Source: Rhizomys pruinosus
Taxonomy: Eukaryota > Chordata > Mammalia > Rodentia > Spalacidae
Direction: 5' to 3'
NCBI GenBank assembly: GCA_009823505.1
Contig: VZQC01000348.1
Location: 273,907-337,906, forward strand
Length of the DNA stretch: 64,000 bases
Both the position numbers and the translations under genes were made by a program. Positions 11,107 through 23,100 of this stretch are shown here, one piece after another; within the stretch, counting starts at the first letter, position 1; every line of letters begins with the position of its first letter. A model generated the notes under the pieces. The model was not told where the DNA came from. It did no database searches and saw nothing but the letters and a program-made list of their open reading frames with translations.

Positions 11107-11320
11107 TGCCAGGTGTGGGTGGCACATACTTTAATCCTAGCAACTTGGGAGGCAGAGGCAGGCAGCTCTTGTGTGAATTTCAGGCCAGCCTGGTCAAGAG
11201 TTGAGTTTCCAGGAAAGCTGGGGCTCTACAGGCGAGGACCACTGTCTTGAAAGACCAAAAAAAAACCCCAAAACAAAAACAAAAAACAAACAACAAAACA
11301 AAACAAACAAACAAAAAACT
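11107..11320 (+). mobile_element. B1 SINE with A/C-rich tail (noisy copy)
   Basis: Matches the B1 at 48,282 with scattered indels, followed by an (AAAC)-rich tail. Confidence 0.85.
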
Positions 11321-11756
11321 ACCAAGTAAAAATAGCCCAGTCTCAGATGGTTTCACAGCAGATATGCCAAGACATTTAAAGCGGTCTTACAACCATTAAT
11401 ACTCAAACTGTTCGAAGGATACAAACAGAGGACAATCTCCCAAATGCCTTCTATGACAGCCAGCATCACTCTAATACCAAAACCAGACAAATACAAAAAA
11501 TAAAAACTATAGACCCATCTCATTATAAACTAGAGTGCAAAAATCTCAACAAATACTTGCAATCGTATACAGACCCACATCAAAAGGACCATCCCATTAG
11601 ACCCAAGTTGGATTTCATACCAGAGTTTGCAGGGATGGTTCAACATAATGCAATGCATAAACTGTCATAAGACGAAATCATATCCTCATCCCAATTTAGA
11701 TGGAAAAAGCCTTTGACGAGATCCGCATCCTTCATGTTTAAAGTACTAGAGGCGAG

Positions 11757-11985
11757 GGACGGAGAGATGGCCTAGCGGTTAAGAGCACCACTGCCTTTCA
11801 GAGGACCTGGGTTCGATTACCCACCCACATGTCAGCGCTGAACCATCTTTAACTCCAGTTCCAGGGGAATCCGAACCCTCTTCTGACCCCGCAGCATTTG
11901 CATAAACACGGGTGCACAAACCTACTCAGACAGTCCATTCATTATGCATAAACATAATAAAATAAAAAATTATTTAAAAAAGTTA
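11757..11985 (+). mobile_element. B2 SINE (noisy copy)
   Basis: Noisy version of the B2 at 48,928-49,157. The head 'gagatggcctagcggttaag' and the middle 'aactccagttccaggggaat' are recognisable. Confidence 0.85.
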
Positions 11986-12650
11986 TAGAGGGAATGGGAC
12001 TGAGAGGAACATTCCTCAACATAATAAAGCCATATACAACAAACTCTTGCCGGACTCATCCAAAATGGCAGAAATTAAGAAGCGATTCCCCTTAAAGGCT
12101 AGGAGAACCTGTGCAATGCTTCTCATCATGACTCCTCTTCAATCTTGGTGCTTTAGAATGCTTGTAGGGGAATAAGGCAAGAAACAAGAATTAAAAGGAA
12201 GGTACTAGTAGAAAAGAGAAGTCAATACTATTCCTTTTTGCAGATGATAGATTGTTACCTAAGGGATGCTAAAAAACTATAAAGATCACCAAAACTAGAA
12301 ATGATTAAAATTCTCAGTAAAGTGTGAGGATACAAAATTAACCTAGAACAATCAGTAGTGTTTCTTCTACACAACAAAGGAACCAGAGAGGAATATAAGG
12401 AGACATTTTCCCACAGTAGCAAAAACCCAAAAATAGCTAGAGATAAACCTAACCAAAGACACCAAAGATCTCTAAAAACACAACAAAATTTTAAACCCCT
12501 GAAGAGGATGATTGGAAGATGACTCAAAAGATGGAAAAACCTCCATGTTCATGGAGTGGAAAAATTACACATAGTTAAAAAATTGGTCTTCTACCCAAAT
12601 TAATATACGATTCAATGCAATCCCAGTTAACATTCCAATGAGTCTTCCTC

Positions 12651-13850
12651 ACAGACTTGGAAAAAAAATTCCTTAAATTCATAGGGAAAAACAAAATACC
12701 CCAAATAGCTAAAGCAACCCTGAGTGAAAGGTGCAATACAGGGGGATCACATTTACCAGACTATCCAAAATATACTACAGGGCTATATCCTAAAGACAGC
12801 TTGATACTGGCACAAAAAACAGATCCATTTACCATGGAACAAAATTGAGATCCAACTTGAGCTCATCAAAACTTACAGCCACACTCATATGTTGACAAGG
12901 GGGCCAAAAAAAGCTCAATGGAGGAAGATAGCATCTTCAGCAAATGGTGCTGGCAAAACTGGATCATCATTTGTAGAAGAACAATTAAACCCCTACCTCT
13001 TCGGCTCACCATGCACAAAAATAAACTCCAAATGGATCAGCATGAAACACGAAACTCTGAAGGTGATAGAAGAAAAGGTTGGTAGCGACCTGCAAGACAT
13101 AGATGTAGGAAAAGACTTTCTAAATCAAACAGCAGCTGTACAGGAAGTAGGGTCAACAGCTGACAAGTGGGACCTCATCAAACTAAAAAGCTTCTGTACA
13201 GTGAAAGAAACATTCAAGGAAGCCAAGAGAAAAACCCACAGAGTGGGAGGAAATCTTCACCAGCGATACATCTGACAGAGCATTAACATCCAGAATATAT
13301 AAACTACTCAAAAAAACAAAGAAGAAAACAAATGACTCACTCAAAAGATGGATAAAAGAGCTGAACAGAGACTTCACCAGTGAGGAAGTAAGATGGCTGC
13401 AAAACACCTTAAAAAGTGTTCAGCATCTCATATGAAGTGCACAGAGCTTCAATAAAACATTGGCTTTAGAAAAAAGTGTTCAACATCGCAATTAATTAAG
13501 GAAATGCAAATTAAAACCACTCTAAGATATCTCACTCTGATAAGACTGGCTAAGTTCAAGAAAACAAAGATGCCAAATGCCGGAGGGGTTGTTGCGAAAG
13601 GGGAACACTCATCAAACTGCTGGTGGGAGTGTAGAAAATTTGTACAACAAACTATGGAAAGCAGTGTGGAGACACTTAGACTCAAAATGAGCCTACCACC
13701 TGACCAGTGATACCATTCCTGGGGTATATGCCACAAGACTCATCCTACTGCAATGGATAAATCACATCTATTTGATGTGCATGTTCTCTTCCAATAGTGA
13801 AAGGAGCTGGAACAACCCCAAATGCCCCTCAACAGATGAGGTGTGGGATT
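12651..13850 (+). pseudogene. L1 ORF2 C-terminal region
   Basis: Long open pieces (12,657-12,848; 12,889-13,275) correspond to the post-RT and C-terminal domain: 'F-L-K-F-I-G-K-N-K', 'W-I-S-M-K-H-E-T-L-K-V-I-E-E-K' and 'K-D-F-L-N-Q'. The same protein region reads cleanly at 56,350-57,300. Frameshifts and an insert at 13,423-13,470 break it. This part is cleaner than its duplicate at 49,850-51,100. Confidence 0.85.
13423..13470 (+). mobile_element. 48-bp retroposed mRNA 3' end (candidate) with 12-bp TSD
   Basis: Flanked by an exact 12-bp duplication, aaaaagtgttca, at 13,411-13,422 and 13,471-13,482. The insert contains AATAAA at 13,451-13,456 followed within 15 bases by an A-run, like the end of a polyadenylated transcript. 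The uninterrupted L1 at 57,108-57,150 has no such insert. The noisy duplicate near 50,660-50,720 has it too, so it is real. Confidence 0.7.
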
Positions 13851-13890
13851 TAAATGTATGTGCCAGGTCATGTGGCCACCCTACCCCCAC
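13851..13890 (-). mobile_element. Truncated B1 head, antisense (tentative)
   Basis: The 'gtgtgggatttaaatg...' stretch resembles the reverse complement of the B1 5' part ('gtgctgggattaaagg'). The noisy duplicate at 51,107 reads 'gtgctgggattagg'. Only about 40 bp, at a junction between two L1 fragments. Confidence 0.45.
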
Positions 13891-13934
13891 CAATTGAAAA
13901 ATAAAGAAAGAGATAAGGAAGAAAGCAGAGATGG

Positions 13935-14705
13935 AAGGACCGACTGGCTCATTGATTGGTAGATTTAATATTGTGAAAATGACCATTTTACCAAAAGCAA
14001 ACTATAGATTCAATGCAATGCCAATCACAATCCCCATGACATTCTTCACAGAGCTAGAAAAAGCCACCCTAAAATTAATATGGAACCACAAAAAACCCTG
14101 GATAGCTGAAGCAATCTTGGACAAAAAGAGAAATACAGAGGGATCACCATACCAGATCTCAAACTATATTACAGAGCCATAGTCATAAAAACCACCACAT
14201 GGTACTGGCACAAAAAACAGATACATGGATCAATGGAAAACAATAGAAGACTCAAACATGAGTACATGCAATTTCAGATACCTGATATTTGGCAAAGGTG
14301 CCAAGAATACAAAATGGAGGAAAGACAGCATTTTTTGAACAAATGGTCTTGGAAAATTTTGATCTCCACCTATAAAAGAATAAAACTGGACCCTTGTCTT
14401 TCACCCTGCACAAAAGTCAACTCTGAATGGGTCAAAGACCTCTCAATATAAAGCCTGAAACCCTGAAACTGGTAGAAGAAAACATAAACAGTACCATCCA
14501 AGATATAGGCATAGGAAAGGACTTTCTAAATTGGACATAAGTTGCTTAGGCATTAAGGTCAATAATCAACAAGTGGGACATCAAGATACAAAGCTTTTGT
14601 ACATTAAAAGAAACAACTATGTAATTGATGAGGAAACCCACTGAGTGGGAGAAAATCTTCACCTGCTACACATGCAACAGAGGATTAATATCCAGAATAT
14701 ACAAA
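13935..14705 (+). pseudogene. Second L1 ORF2 C-terminal fragment
   Basis: Restarts ORF2 upstream of where the previous fragment ended: [11 protein letters not shown] at about 13,965-14,000, then '[10 protein letters not shown]' and 'I-A-E-A-I-L'. It continues to 'K-D-F-L-N' near 14,515. So two different L1s, not one, lie end to end. The frame is interrupted at 14,182 and after 14,451. Confidence 0.85.
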
Positions 14706-15000
14706 GAATTAAAAAAAAGAAACACAAAGTAAAAATGGCAGAATGCATGATCTGGGGTGGGGTAGGGGAAAGGGAAAAGGGAATATGCCTAAACTGAATT
14801 GAAAAATGATGTCTGAAATACACAAAACATCAATAAAAGCACAAAAAGACAGAAAGAGATGAAATGCATGTATGGCAGAATGCAAGGAGCTTGGGTGGGG
14901 TGGGGAACAAGGAAGTGAGAATAAGTCTAAATTGGATTGAGACATGTTTTTATCATGTTGAAATGCACTGAAGCAGAACTTCAAAAAAATATTAAAAACC
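14706..15000 (+). repeat. Two L1-tail-associated units
   Basis: 'ggcagaatgcatgatctggg' near 14,743 and 'ggcagaatgcaaggagcttg' near 14,873 begin two units related to those at 6,753-7,150, each ending in A-rich sequence with AATAAA-like words. Confidence 0.65.
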
Positions 15001-15860
15001 ATGACAAAAAATGATGGGTTAAGGACTTGAATAGAGATTTCCCTAATGAAGAAAGAATAAGGGCTAGAGAAACCTTTATAAAGTTGTTCTCACAGTCCTT
15101 AGTAATTAGAAAAATGTAAATTTGAAACATCTTTAAGATTTTATCTTATCCTAGTTCGAACATGGCTAAGTGAATGAAGCGGATAAAGGATACCAAATTC
15201 TAGTGAGGTTGTGGAGGAAGATGGGGCGCACCTTCATTAGACTGCTGGTAGAATGCAAACCTGTCGCACCCCACTTAGGAAAACATGTTGGGGCGGAAAA
15301 ACTTTAAAAACAAAACAAAAATGAAATACTACCATGTGTGATCTAAGTTTATAGCGGACTCCTTTGTTCGATATATCCCAAAGGATTCGTCCTGACTGTA
15401 GGGACACCCTGGACATCCATGTTTGTTGCTGCTTTTTTTTTTATCAACATTAATCGGCTAAGTAAATCGGAAGCAAACCTAAATGTCCTCAAATGACAAG
15501 GAATAATGAAGCACATGTGTTCCATCTTACCATGATCGGATTTTACTCAGTATGGTAAGAAAGGGGAGTGAAATTTTAAAATGAAAAATTGCAGGTAAAA
15601 TAGGATAAGAAAAAGAGAACTGTTCATACTCGGTATCTGGTAAGTGCCGGCTAAACGGAAGAACCAGGGATTCAGATAAAGCAAGTTGCCAACAACTATG
15701 TGTTCTTCGGTGCATTTTTGAACTCTTAACACCAATCTCCCTTATATTTGTTAAGATACACATTCTGAACAATACCTACATTGGGAGCAGGAAAATGAAA
15801 AAGGAGGTAATAGGAAAAAGAAAGAGGCCCCCCAAAGAGGGGGACCAGTAGAAAACTGTT
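15001..15860 (+). other. Error-rich forward copy of 52.4-53.45 kb (L1 3' end)
   Basis: Anchors in order: 15,108 'gaaaaatgtaaatttgaa' matches 52,771; 15,541 matches 53,190 (L1 ORF2 end 'gcaggtaaat'); 15,660-15,690 matches 53,267 ('gaagaaccagggat'). Many indels. The site matching the B2 at 52,483-52,744 looks empty here (about 15,095). Confidence 0.8.
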
Positions 15861-17170
15861 ATCAAGGGGCAATGTGGGGGCAAATGGGAAAGGTGGGGAA
15901 AAATGGGTAAAAATGTGGGAATGGGGAAAATGGGAAATGGGAAGTGGGGAAATGGGAACCACTGGGAAATGGGGAAGGAAAATGGGGAAAATGGGAACTG
16001 GGAAAAATGGGAAAAATGGGGAAAATGGGAACCCTGGGAAATGGGGAAATGGAAACCTGGGAAGAATCGGGAAATGGGGAAATCGCAGGAACATGCGTAA
16101 CATGGGGATAACTGGGGAACTGGGAAATGGGGAATATAGTGAAGGATGGGGAAAATAGGGAATATATTGGTAATTGGGGTGTGGTGGAAATAGAGAGAAT
16201 GTGGGATGGAAAATGGGAAACTAGGAAATTGGGAAACTTGGGGATCTGGGAATTTGGGGAAATGAAGGAAATGGGGAAGAAATGGGAACCTGGTAGCGGA
16301 CCCTGGGGATTATGGAAATGGGAAATGAGTAACTGGGGAAAAGTGGGACCATGGGGATAATGGGAAAACTTGGGAATGGGTGGGGAAATGGGAAAGGTGG
16401 GGAAATCTGGTTAAAGTGGGGAAATGAAGGAATAGAAATGGGAAATGGGGAACTGGAAATGGGGAAATAGGAAATGGGGAACTGGGGAAATGGGAAATGG
16501 GAAATGGGAAATGGGAAATGGGAAATGGGAAATGGGAAATGGGAAATGGGAAATGGGAAATGGGAAATGGGAAATGGGAAATGGGAAATGGGAAATGGGA
16601 AATGGGAAATGGGAAATGGGAAATGGGAAATGGGAAATGGGAAATGGGAAATGGGAAATGGGAAATGGGAAATGGGAAATGGGAAATGGGAAATGGGAAA
16701 TGGGAAATGGGAAATGGGAAATGGGAAATGGGAAATGGGAAATGGGAAATGGGAAATGGGAAATGGGAAATGGGAAATGGGAAATGGGAAATGGGAAATG
16801 GGAAATGGGAAATGGGAAATGGGAAATGGGAAATGGGAAATGGGAAATGGGAAATGGGAAATGGGAAATGGGAAATGGGAAATGGGAAATGGGAAATGGG
16901 AAATGGGAAATGGGAAATGGGAAATGGGAAATGGGAAATGGGAAATGGGAAATGGGAAATGGGAAATGGGAAATGGGAAATGGGAAATGGGAAATGGGAA
17001 ATGGGAAATGGGAAGTGGGGAAATGGGAAATGGGAAGTGTGGAAATGGGGAAATGGGAAATGGGGAAATGGGAAATGGGGAACTGGGAAAATGGGAAATG
17101 GGAAATGGGAAACTGGAATAGGAACGGAAATGGGGAATGGGGTATAACCTGGGGAACATGGGAAGTGGGA
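15861..17170 (+). repeat. G/A-rich array of GGGAAAT and variants
   Basis: Degenerate GGGGAAAT, GGGAACT and GGGAAAT units on both sides of a perfect core. Corresponds to 53,465-54,420. Reading frames through it (up to 371 codons on the minus strand, 279 on the plus) are by-products: a 7-bp unit without stops gives the same 7-residue peptide in all three frames. Confidence 0.95.
16485..17009 (+). repeat. Perfect (GGGAAAT)75 tandem array
   Basis: I checked the phase at each sequence line: the unit start falls on 16,485 + 7n throughout, giving 75 identical copies (525 bp). The G-rich strand has GGG runs separated by 4-nt AAAT loops, a canonical G-quadruplex pattern. The counterpart at 54,099-54,170 has only about ten perfect units. 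Confidence 0.95.
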
Positions 17171-20100
17171 AACATGGGGTATTCAACTGGGAAGGGAAGG
17201 GGAAAGGACAATGATCATTCGCAGAGACCACGGGAAGTGGTGGGGAAGAAAGGCAACGTAAGAGAGAGGGGGCAGATAACTTAGGAGAATAGGGTATACT
17301 ATACAAGGGGAAAATGTGGAAGATTCGCGGGGGCACTTAAACAGGTGAGGAGAGGAGAAGAGTGATTAATGGGGGATTTCGAGAGGTAGAGGTCGTTTAG
17401 AGGGTAAGATGAGGGAGAACGAGGATGAGAGAGAGAGAATGAGAGACGCAGAGAGAGGAGAGGAAAAGTTCTTGAGGTGGTATTGTTTGCCTGCTAGGGC
17501 ACACAACCAGGAGGGAAATCCCGTGATTGTGTACGTTTTACAATACAATCCCCATCAGATAGAAAACGGTCCAACCTCTCTAAATATTGATCCATGATTC
17601 TAAACACAAGTGCAACTCAAGGTGTATAGCCACTGAAGGCCTATATAATACGTGAATTAGGGTTTTATCAATGTGATCAGCGAACAATGAAGCGAGAAAT
17701 TAGAGTCCTTCTAATCTCTTGTTTGATTGTGTTATGGGTCATGTGGTAGTCCATAGAGTACTGTTTTTGGGCTTTTATGATGATTTATGCTTTACCCAGT
17801 TTGGGCTTATTTTGGTTGCAAAGCACCCACGCCCTTGGATCTCCTCTCTTTTGTACAGTAAATTTAATCTAAGGGATAAGTATAACGACCCTACTGCTCA
17901 AACGACAGGAAACCATGAAGAGCTGGCCAGTACACAGGCTTGGGACGATCCAGGGGAGGCCCTGCATCTTGAACACGATCGACACCTGGAAGCCCTTACC
18001 CAAGGCTGGTAAGGGTCGGGCATAGTCCTCACACTCAACAGTTCACATAGGAAGAGCGCACTGCCATGCCAAACTAAGTACAGACAGCAGAAAAATCATC
18101 AGTGGTCACACCATATCCAGACTGGCGGCGAGCTCCTCCTCAAAGGGATAACTCCGACGCCTACACTGGAACTGGCCAGGTTGCATTTAATGAGAACTTC
18201 TCTCTAAGCATGGATTGACGTATCCGTCGGGAGCGGAGGATTAACTCATGAGGCTGGTACAACCGTACGTTGGTTGCAACTTCTGTTATCCTGGAGGGGG
18301 TAAGTCAACTCGGCTATTAACGCCGCTGGACTTAGGTCAGGTATTTAATTGTGATGAGAGGGCAACCTGCCCTTTCGATGAAATATCGTATAGGTAGGTG
18401 CTTAGAAACTCTACTCCACCCTACAGTCTCTTGGAATAAAGCTTCGGCACTGCTCTAATACAATAGGTCAAGTTTATATATTGAAGACAACCAATAAATT
18501 AACATCACACATAAATTAGGGATCGCTTTCCTCTATACCACACCACATACACTTGACTCAAACAGACTGAGAAAGACCAATGAAGCCGAAATAACCGCCT
18601 GGATGTTTGGTGGAACACACCTTTAATCCCCAGCACTCAAGAGCAGAGACAGAGGCAGTGTGGATCTCTATGAGTTTCAATGCCAGCCTGGTCTTTACCA
18701 GAGCGAGCCTTCCAGGCCAGCTGGACAAAAAATAGGAAGACAACTTCGTCATACACAAATCTATTGAACAAAGAAAAAAGAAAAAGAATAGTGAAGGAGT
18801 GAGACTTATCACAACTCATGGGTTGGCCTAGAAGTTCATCACTTGGAAGGGGGTAACGAAAAAAGGTTCAACTGTCTTAGGAACAGTACCCTAGGGGAGT
18901 GCATGTAAAAGTGAATAGACCACCTACTACTAATAATCTGAAAATGTTAATGAGGGAAGAAAATGGAAGAAAGAAGACCAGGCACTATGAATCACCTACA
19001 TTATTTATCGCGAATGTTACTCCCATATATCATCATGGTAGGTTTACAAGTAGAGTCAGTCTTAATTAACTTACAAGTGAAGTAACGGTTTCATTAAGTT
19101 CTCTCTCTCTTCGTCATTCTCACACTCTAACTCCTAGATAAGCTTAAAGTCCTAGAAGGAATTTGTATGTGCAGACGGGGGCTATCGATTCGCGTCTTTC
19201 TAAATCGTAATATCATGCTAATCCTGGAGCTTCTTATAAGAATTTAGTCTTACACTATTGTGTACGGCTCTAGGCTCAATGACCAATTACATCCTAAAAT
19301 GGAGAAATGACAGATTATGCATTCCACCTCTTTATAAGGTAAGGAACTTGCGCCACGGCTGGCCCGCTGGTCAATACTTGTTACTTTCCCTCATTATAAA
19401 TTATAAACGTGCTTGTAGAATACACTTGCTAATGGTCGCATATTTAAAGCGCTAAGTAAAGGTAATTAAAGTGAGTACTATAGGGGAATAAAGGAAAATG
19501 ACAAGGATAGTCTGCTAATCCCTTTATTGCTGATGAATCGGGAGGGACTTCTGTTTACTTAAGGGGAGTGCTAAGAACTTTGCCAGCCCATGTTAAAAAC
19601 TCCTAGAAACCCATTAAGATCTTCAGTAAAGTAGCAGGATAAAAGTCTAGGAGTTTAAGGATATGAAAAACTCCAGTTAGACGGGACAACAACGGGAAGC
19701 AACTGAAGAAGGAAATACAAGGAGACCTTTCCCACTCACAATATTTGACCAATCAAAAAGCACAATAAACATACTAAGGGTATACCAAAACCTATTCAAC
19801 CAAAAAGACAGCCCAAAGATCTCTACCAGCATATTAAAAATTTTAACCCTAAGAACGGAAATCGAGGAGGGCATAGAAGATGAAAAACCTCACATACTCA
19901 TGGATTTGGGGAAAGATTAATGGATACCGTAAAAATGTCCATTCTGGAGAACCAAAACTCTCTGAGCATGCACTTCAATGCGATACACCCATTATTAAAA
20001 TCCCCACACGCAGAATTCCTCTATTCAAGGCACTTGGAAAAATAAATTAGTCCTTAAATTTTACTTGGAAATTAACAAAAAGACCCTGAAATAGCCAAAG

Positions 20101-23100
20101 GCAACCCTGAGTGAAAAGAGCAATACAAGAGGGGATCTCTTATAGCAGACTTCCAAAAACTGAATAATCCCTAACAGGGAGGGCTAGGTAAGTCAATTCT
20201 ACAACAAAACAACTTGGTTACTGGCAACAAAAAACAGACTCTGTTGGCCAACGTTGGAGACTACTAAATGTGAGACTCTGGCAAACCTCTCAGCAGCTAC
20301 TCACAAATTTTCAGTCCTACCTCAGTGGAGTTTGAAAGGGGGCAAAGGAAGACCACACAGGCGGGAGGAACAGGAGCAAGAAATCTTCTAGTTAGTGCTG
20401 GTGATTACGCCCACTGGACCTGGATCACCACTTAGTAGAAGATTGAATTAAACCCCTACCTCCTTCGCCCTGTATACATAAAGTTCCCAATATCAGAATG
20501 TGAAATCCAAAGACCTCAACCATATGAACTACGAGTGGCCCACAACTCTGAAAGGGAGTGATTACCGATAGAATGAAACGTTGGCAGCAGTCTACAAGAC
20601 ATAGGCATGGCAAGGAGGAACAAAGGTTTACTTCCTAATTCAAGCAAAAAAAAAGGTGCGAGTGACCCCCCCCTTCTCACCCACCCCCCCAGGAATTTAA
20701 CATAAAATTACAACAAACACTTTATAAAGAAGGAAGAGATTAGGCAAATTTGTTTGGCAATGAATATTAATGGATCATTTTCTCTTGTAATATAGACAAA
20801 TTATGAGGGTCCATAATACATCAACAATTGACAAAAAAAGCTTCTGTACATCAAAATTTTGAAACAATCAAAATACTAATAAGGTTGAAAGTGGAAAAGA
20901 TAGAAAATCTCCTCGGACAGGAGTTGCTGCGCATGGGAAATCCTTCAACACTTCACAGGTGATTATCAGGAAACATTATAGCCTAACTATTTGTATAATT
21001 TCTTTGAGATGTAGTACGACACAGCAAAGGGCAGAGGAAGACAAAGACACATAAGAAACGGTCACTCAAAAGAATGGATGCAACGAGGGTGAATTCATAA
21101 GACTTCACAAGTGAGGTATATGTTAGAGATGGCGCTGAGAAACATCTTTAAAAGTATTTTCACAATGTCACTAATAATTAAGGGAATGCAAAATAAAAAA
21201 CACTTTAAGAATCCCGTGCATTATTCTTCGGCAATAAGGATACTGAGCTAGCGCGCCAGCATGGCGAAGAAGAAAAGTGCTGAGGGGAAACCAAACGTGC
21301 TAGGCAGAGGTATTATTCTGGGTGAAAAGGACAAGGGAAACGACTCTTATTTGGGCAAGCTTGGGGTGAAGTGCGCAGCACATGGTAAAACTCACAGTAT
21401 CAGCCACTTGGCAAAAGCCCCATGTGTGACGAACCCTTCCCGCAAGGAATGAGCTTGAAGGAATTGAAGGGTATTGGCACTGCACCCATCATGCCCCCAC
21501 GGATAAGCCAAAACATTTATGGCTTTTAATAATCTACCACTGGGTACCTTTTTACGCACAAGCAGACTCTGAGTATATCTTTTAATGCCTCCATATTTTT
21601 CCATCACTTAATAAGACGTTCTGCTTTTACTAATGGTTCGAGCATGACGATGTATATACATGCAGGTGGCAGTCCACGTCTTGTCTTATTTGCTGCTCTC
21701 TTACAGAATTAGATGTCAGGGGACTTGTGATATTTCTCGGTACCAAGACTATGGTCGTCCTCTCAAAAACATTGCTACAGAAAGGGGCATAAGGAGATGT
21801 AACAATGGGAGTACCAGTACACCACTCACATACACGTAAGGGGGAAGATTCTTCAACTGCAACGTCGAATAGGATATGGAAAGGAATAAACATGATGAGT
21901 AATATGGAATTTATTTCAATTGGGACGCTCTGATAACGCCTGTAACAAACTAGAAGCTAAATGGTGTGTTACTATGAGTAGGCTAAATATCTTCCTATAC
22001 AGATGGACGAGGGCAAGGTATGAAGCAGAATCACTCATAATAGAACTTGCATGTATAGAGGGTTGACATATGCATGCTAGTTCGTATCTAAAGCGATATT
22101 AAATGGTCACTATAACTATGAGAGCACGAAAATATCACAAATATAGTTAGTATTGCTATGGCCGGAGTTTTATCTCAGAGTTGTGTAATTAAGCAAATAT
22201 ATATTAATATACAGGAAACGATACTGAGACAGTTCAGCAAGTCCGCTAAGGTGAATTCAAATCGCCGGAGTAAGAAGGTTCGGCCTATAGGCCGGATTAC
22301 AAACGTGCTAACCAACAGGCCAGAATAATCAGACCCACACAAAATTATACAGGGGTTTGGCCTAATAAGACGCGGATATTCATCTAGTGACCCAGAAGAG
22401 AAAGTTGGTAGAGCAGCACAGTGCTCCCTGTGTGGTCGAAGCACCTGGTCTGCTGAGGCTCAAATCGAAAAATGTTATGAAAGACGTCCTAGCTTGCTAG
22501 ACGTACCACTGAGTTTAGCCTTGAAAGGCTAGGAGAGCGTATACCAACATCTGAGGAAAAAGGGGGCCAGCGAGGAGTGATATGTGTCCATAGACAAAGT
22601 CAAAGAATATTTGAGGATGCTCGGCTCAGAGATCAAGCAACACTGTGCTCGGCAATGGATATATCAGCTACACCGGTTACAAACAGACTGGATGATCAAC
22701 TGGCAATTGCAAAACGTAGGGGTCAAGTCCTGCATGTACCTATATATACATTTTTATTTTCCCAGAAATTTCTCAATTATTTGTGCTTATATTATGGCGA
22801 TGCTGTCGGGTCCTGTGGAGGAAAACTCACAGCGCATGATGTGCCACACAAGCTGTGGATCGCTCCTCAAACGGGGTTGGCTCTAGGGGCGGATGTATTT
22901 TGGTGATAGCGACGAGAGTCACTTATGGAGACCCTTGTCACCTGGGTTGTTGTATGGATTGAGAATAGGCCACAGTTTCGGATTGGGCAATGCCAGTCCA
23001 AGCACTCACACTTCGTGTCGGGATGCCTCATTCAGGGCCTAGCTTTGACAATAATGGGATTTATTATCACACGCGCTGTAAACTAGGCTTAAAGGTGCCT

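Larger units (their letters stand above)
10396..12650 (+). pseudogene. Error-rich copy of L1 ORF2 (RT region) with nested SINEs
   Basis: Follows 47,586-49,850 in order but with frequent single-base insertions, deletions and short substituted runs (for example 10,450-10,530). ORF2 reading frames that stay open in the 47-49 kb copy are broken here. I treat it as poor-quality sequence of the same element, not as a diverged paralogue. Confidence 0.8.

Noticed and set aside
16485..17009. CRISPR array or telomeric tract
   Set aside because: There are no spacers, and the unit is GGGAAAT, not TTAGGG. It is a simple tandem repeat in an L1 3' UTR.
16221..17336. Long ORFs (371 codons minus strand; 279, 216 and 215 codons plus strand) with a repetitive 7-residue peptide
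   Set aside because: They are read-throughs of a 7-bp repeat with no stop codon in any frame. All frames give the same peptide, with no start context and no flanking gene structure.
21261..21452. Basic Lys/Gly-rich ORF beginning M-A-K-K-K
   Set aside because: It maps onto noisy L1 ORF2 sequence matching about 57.18-57.3 kb. The resemblance to a basic protein is accidental.
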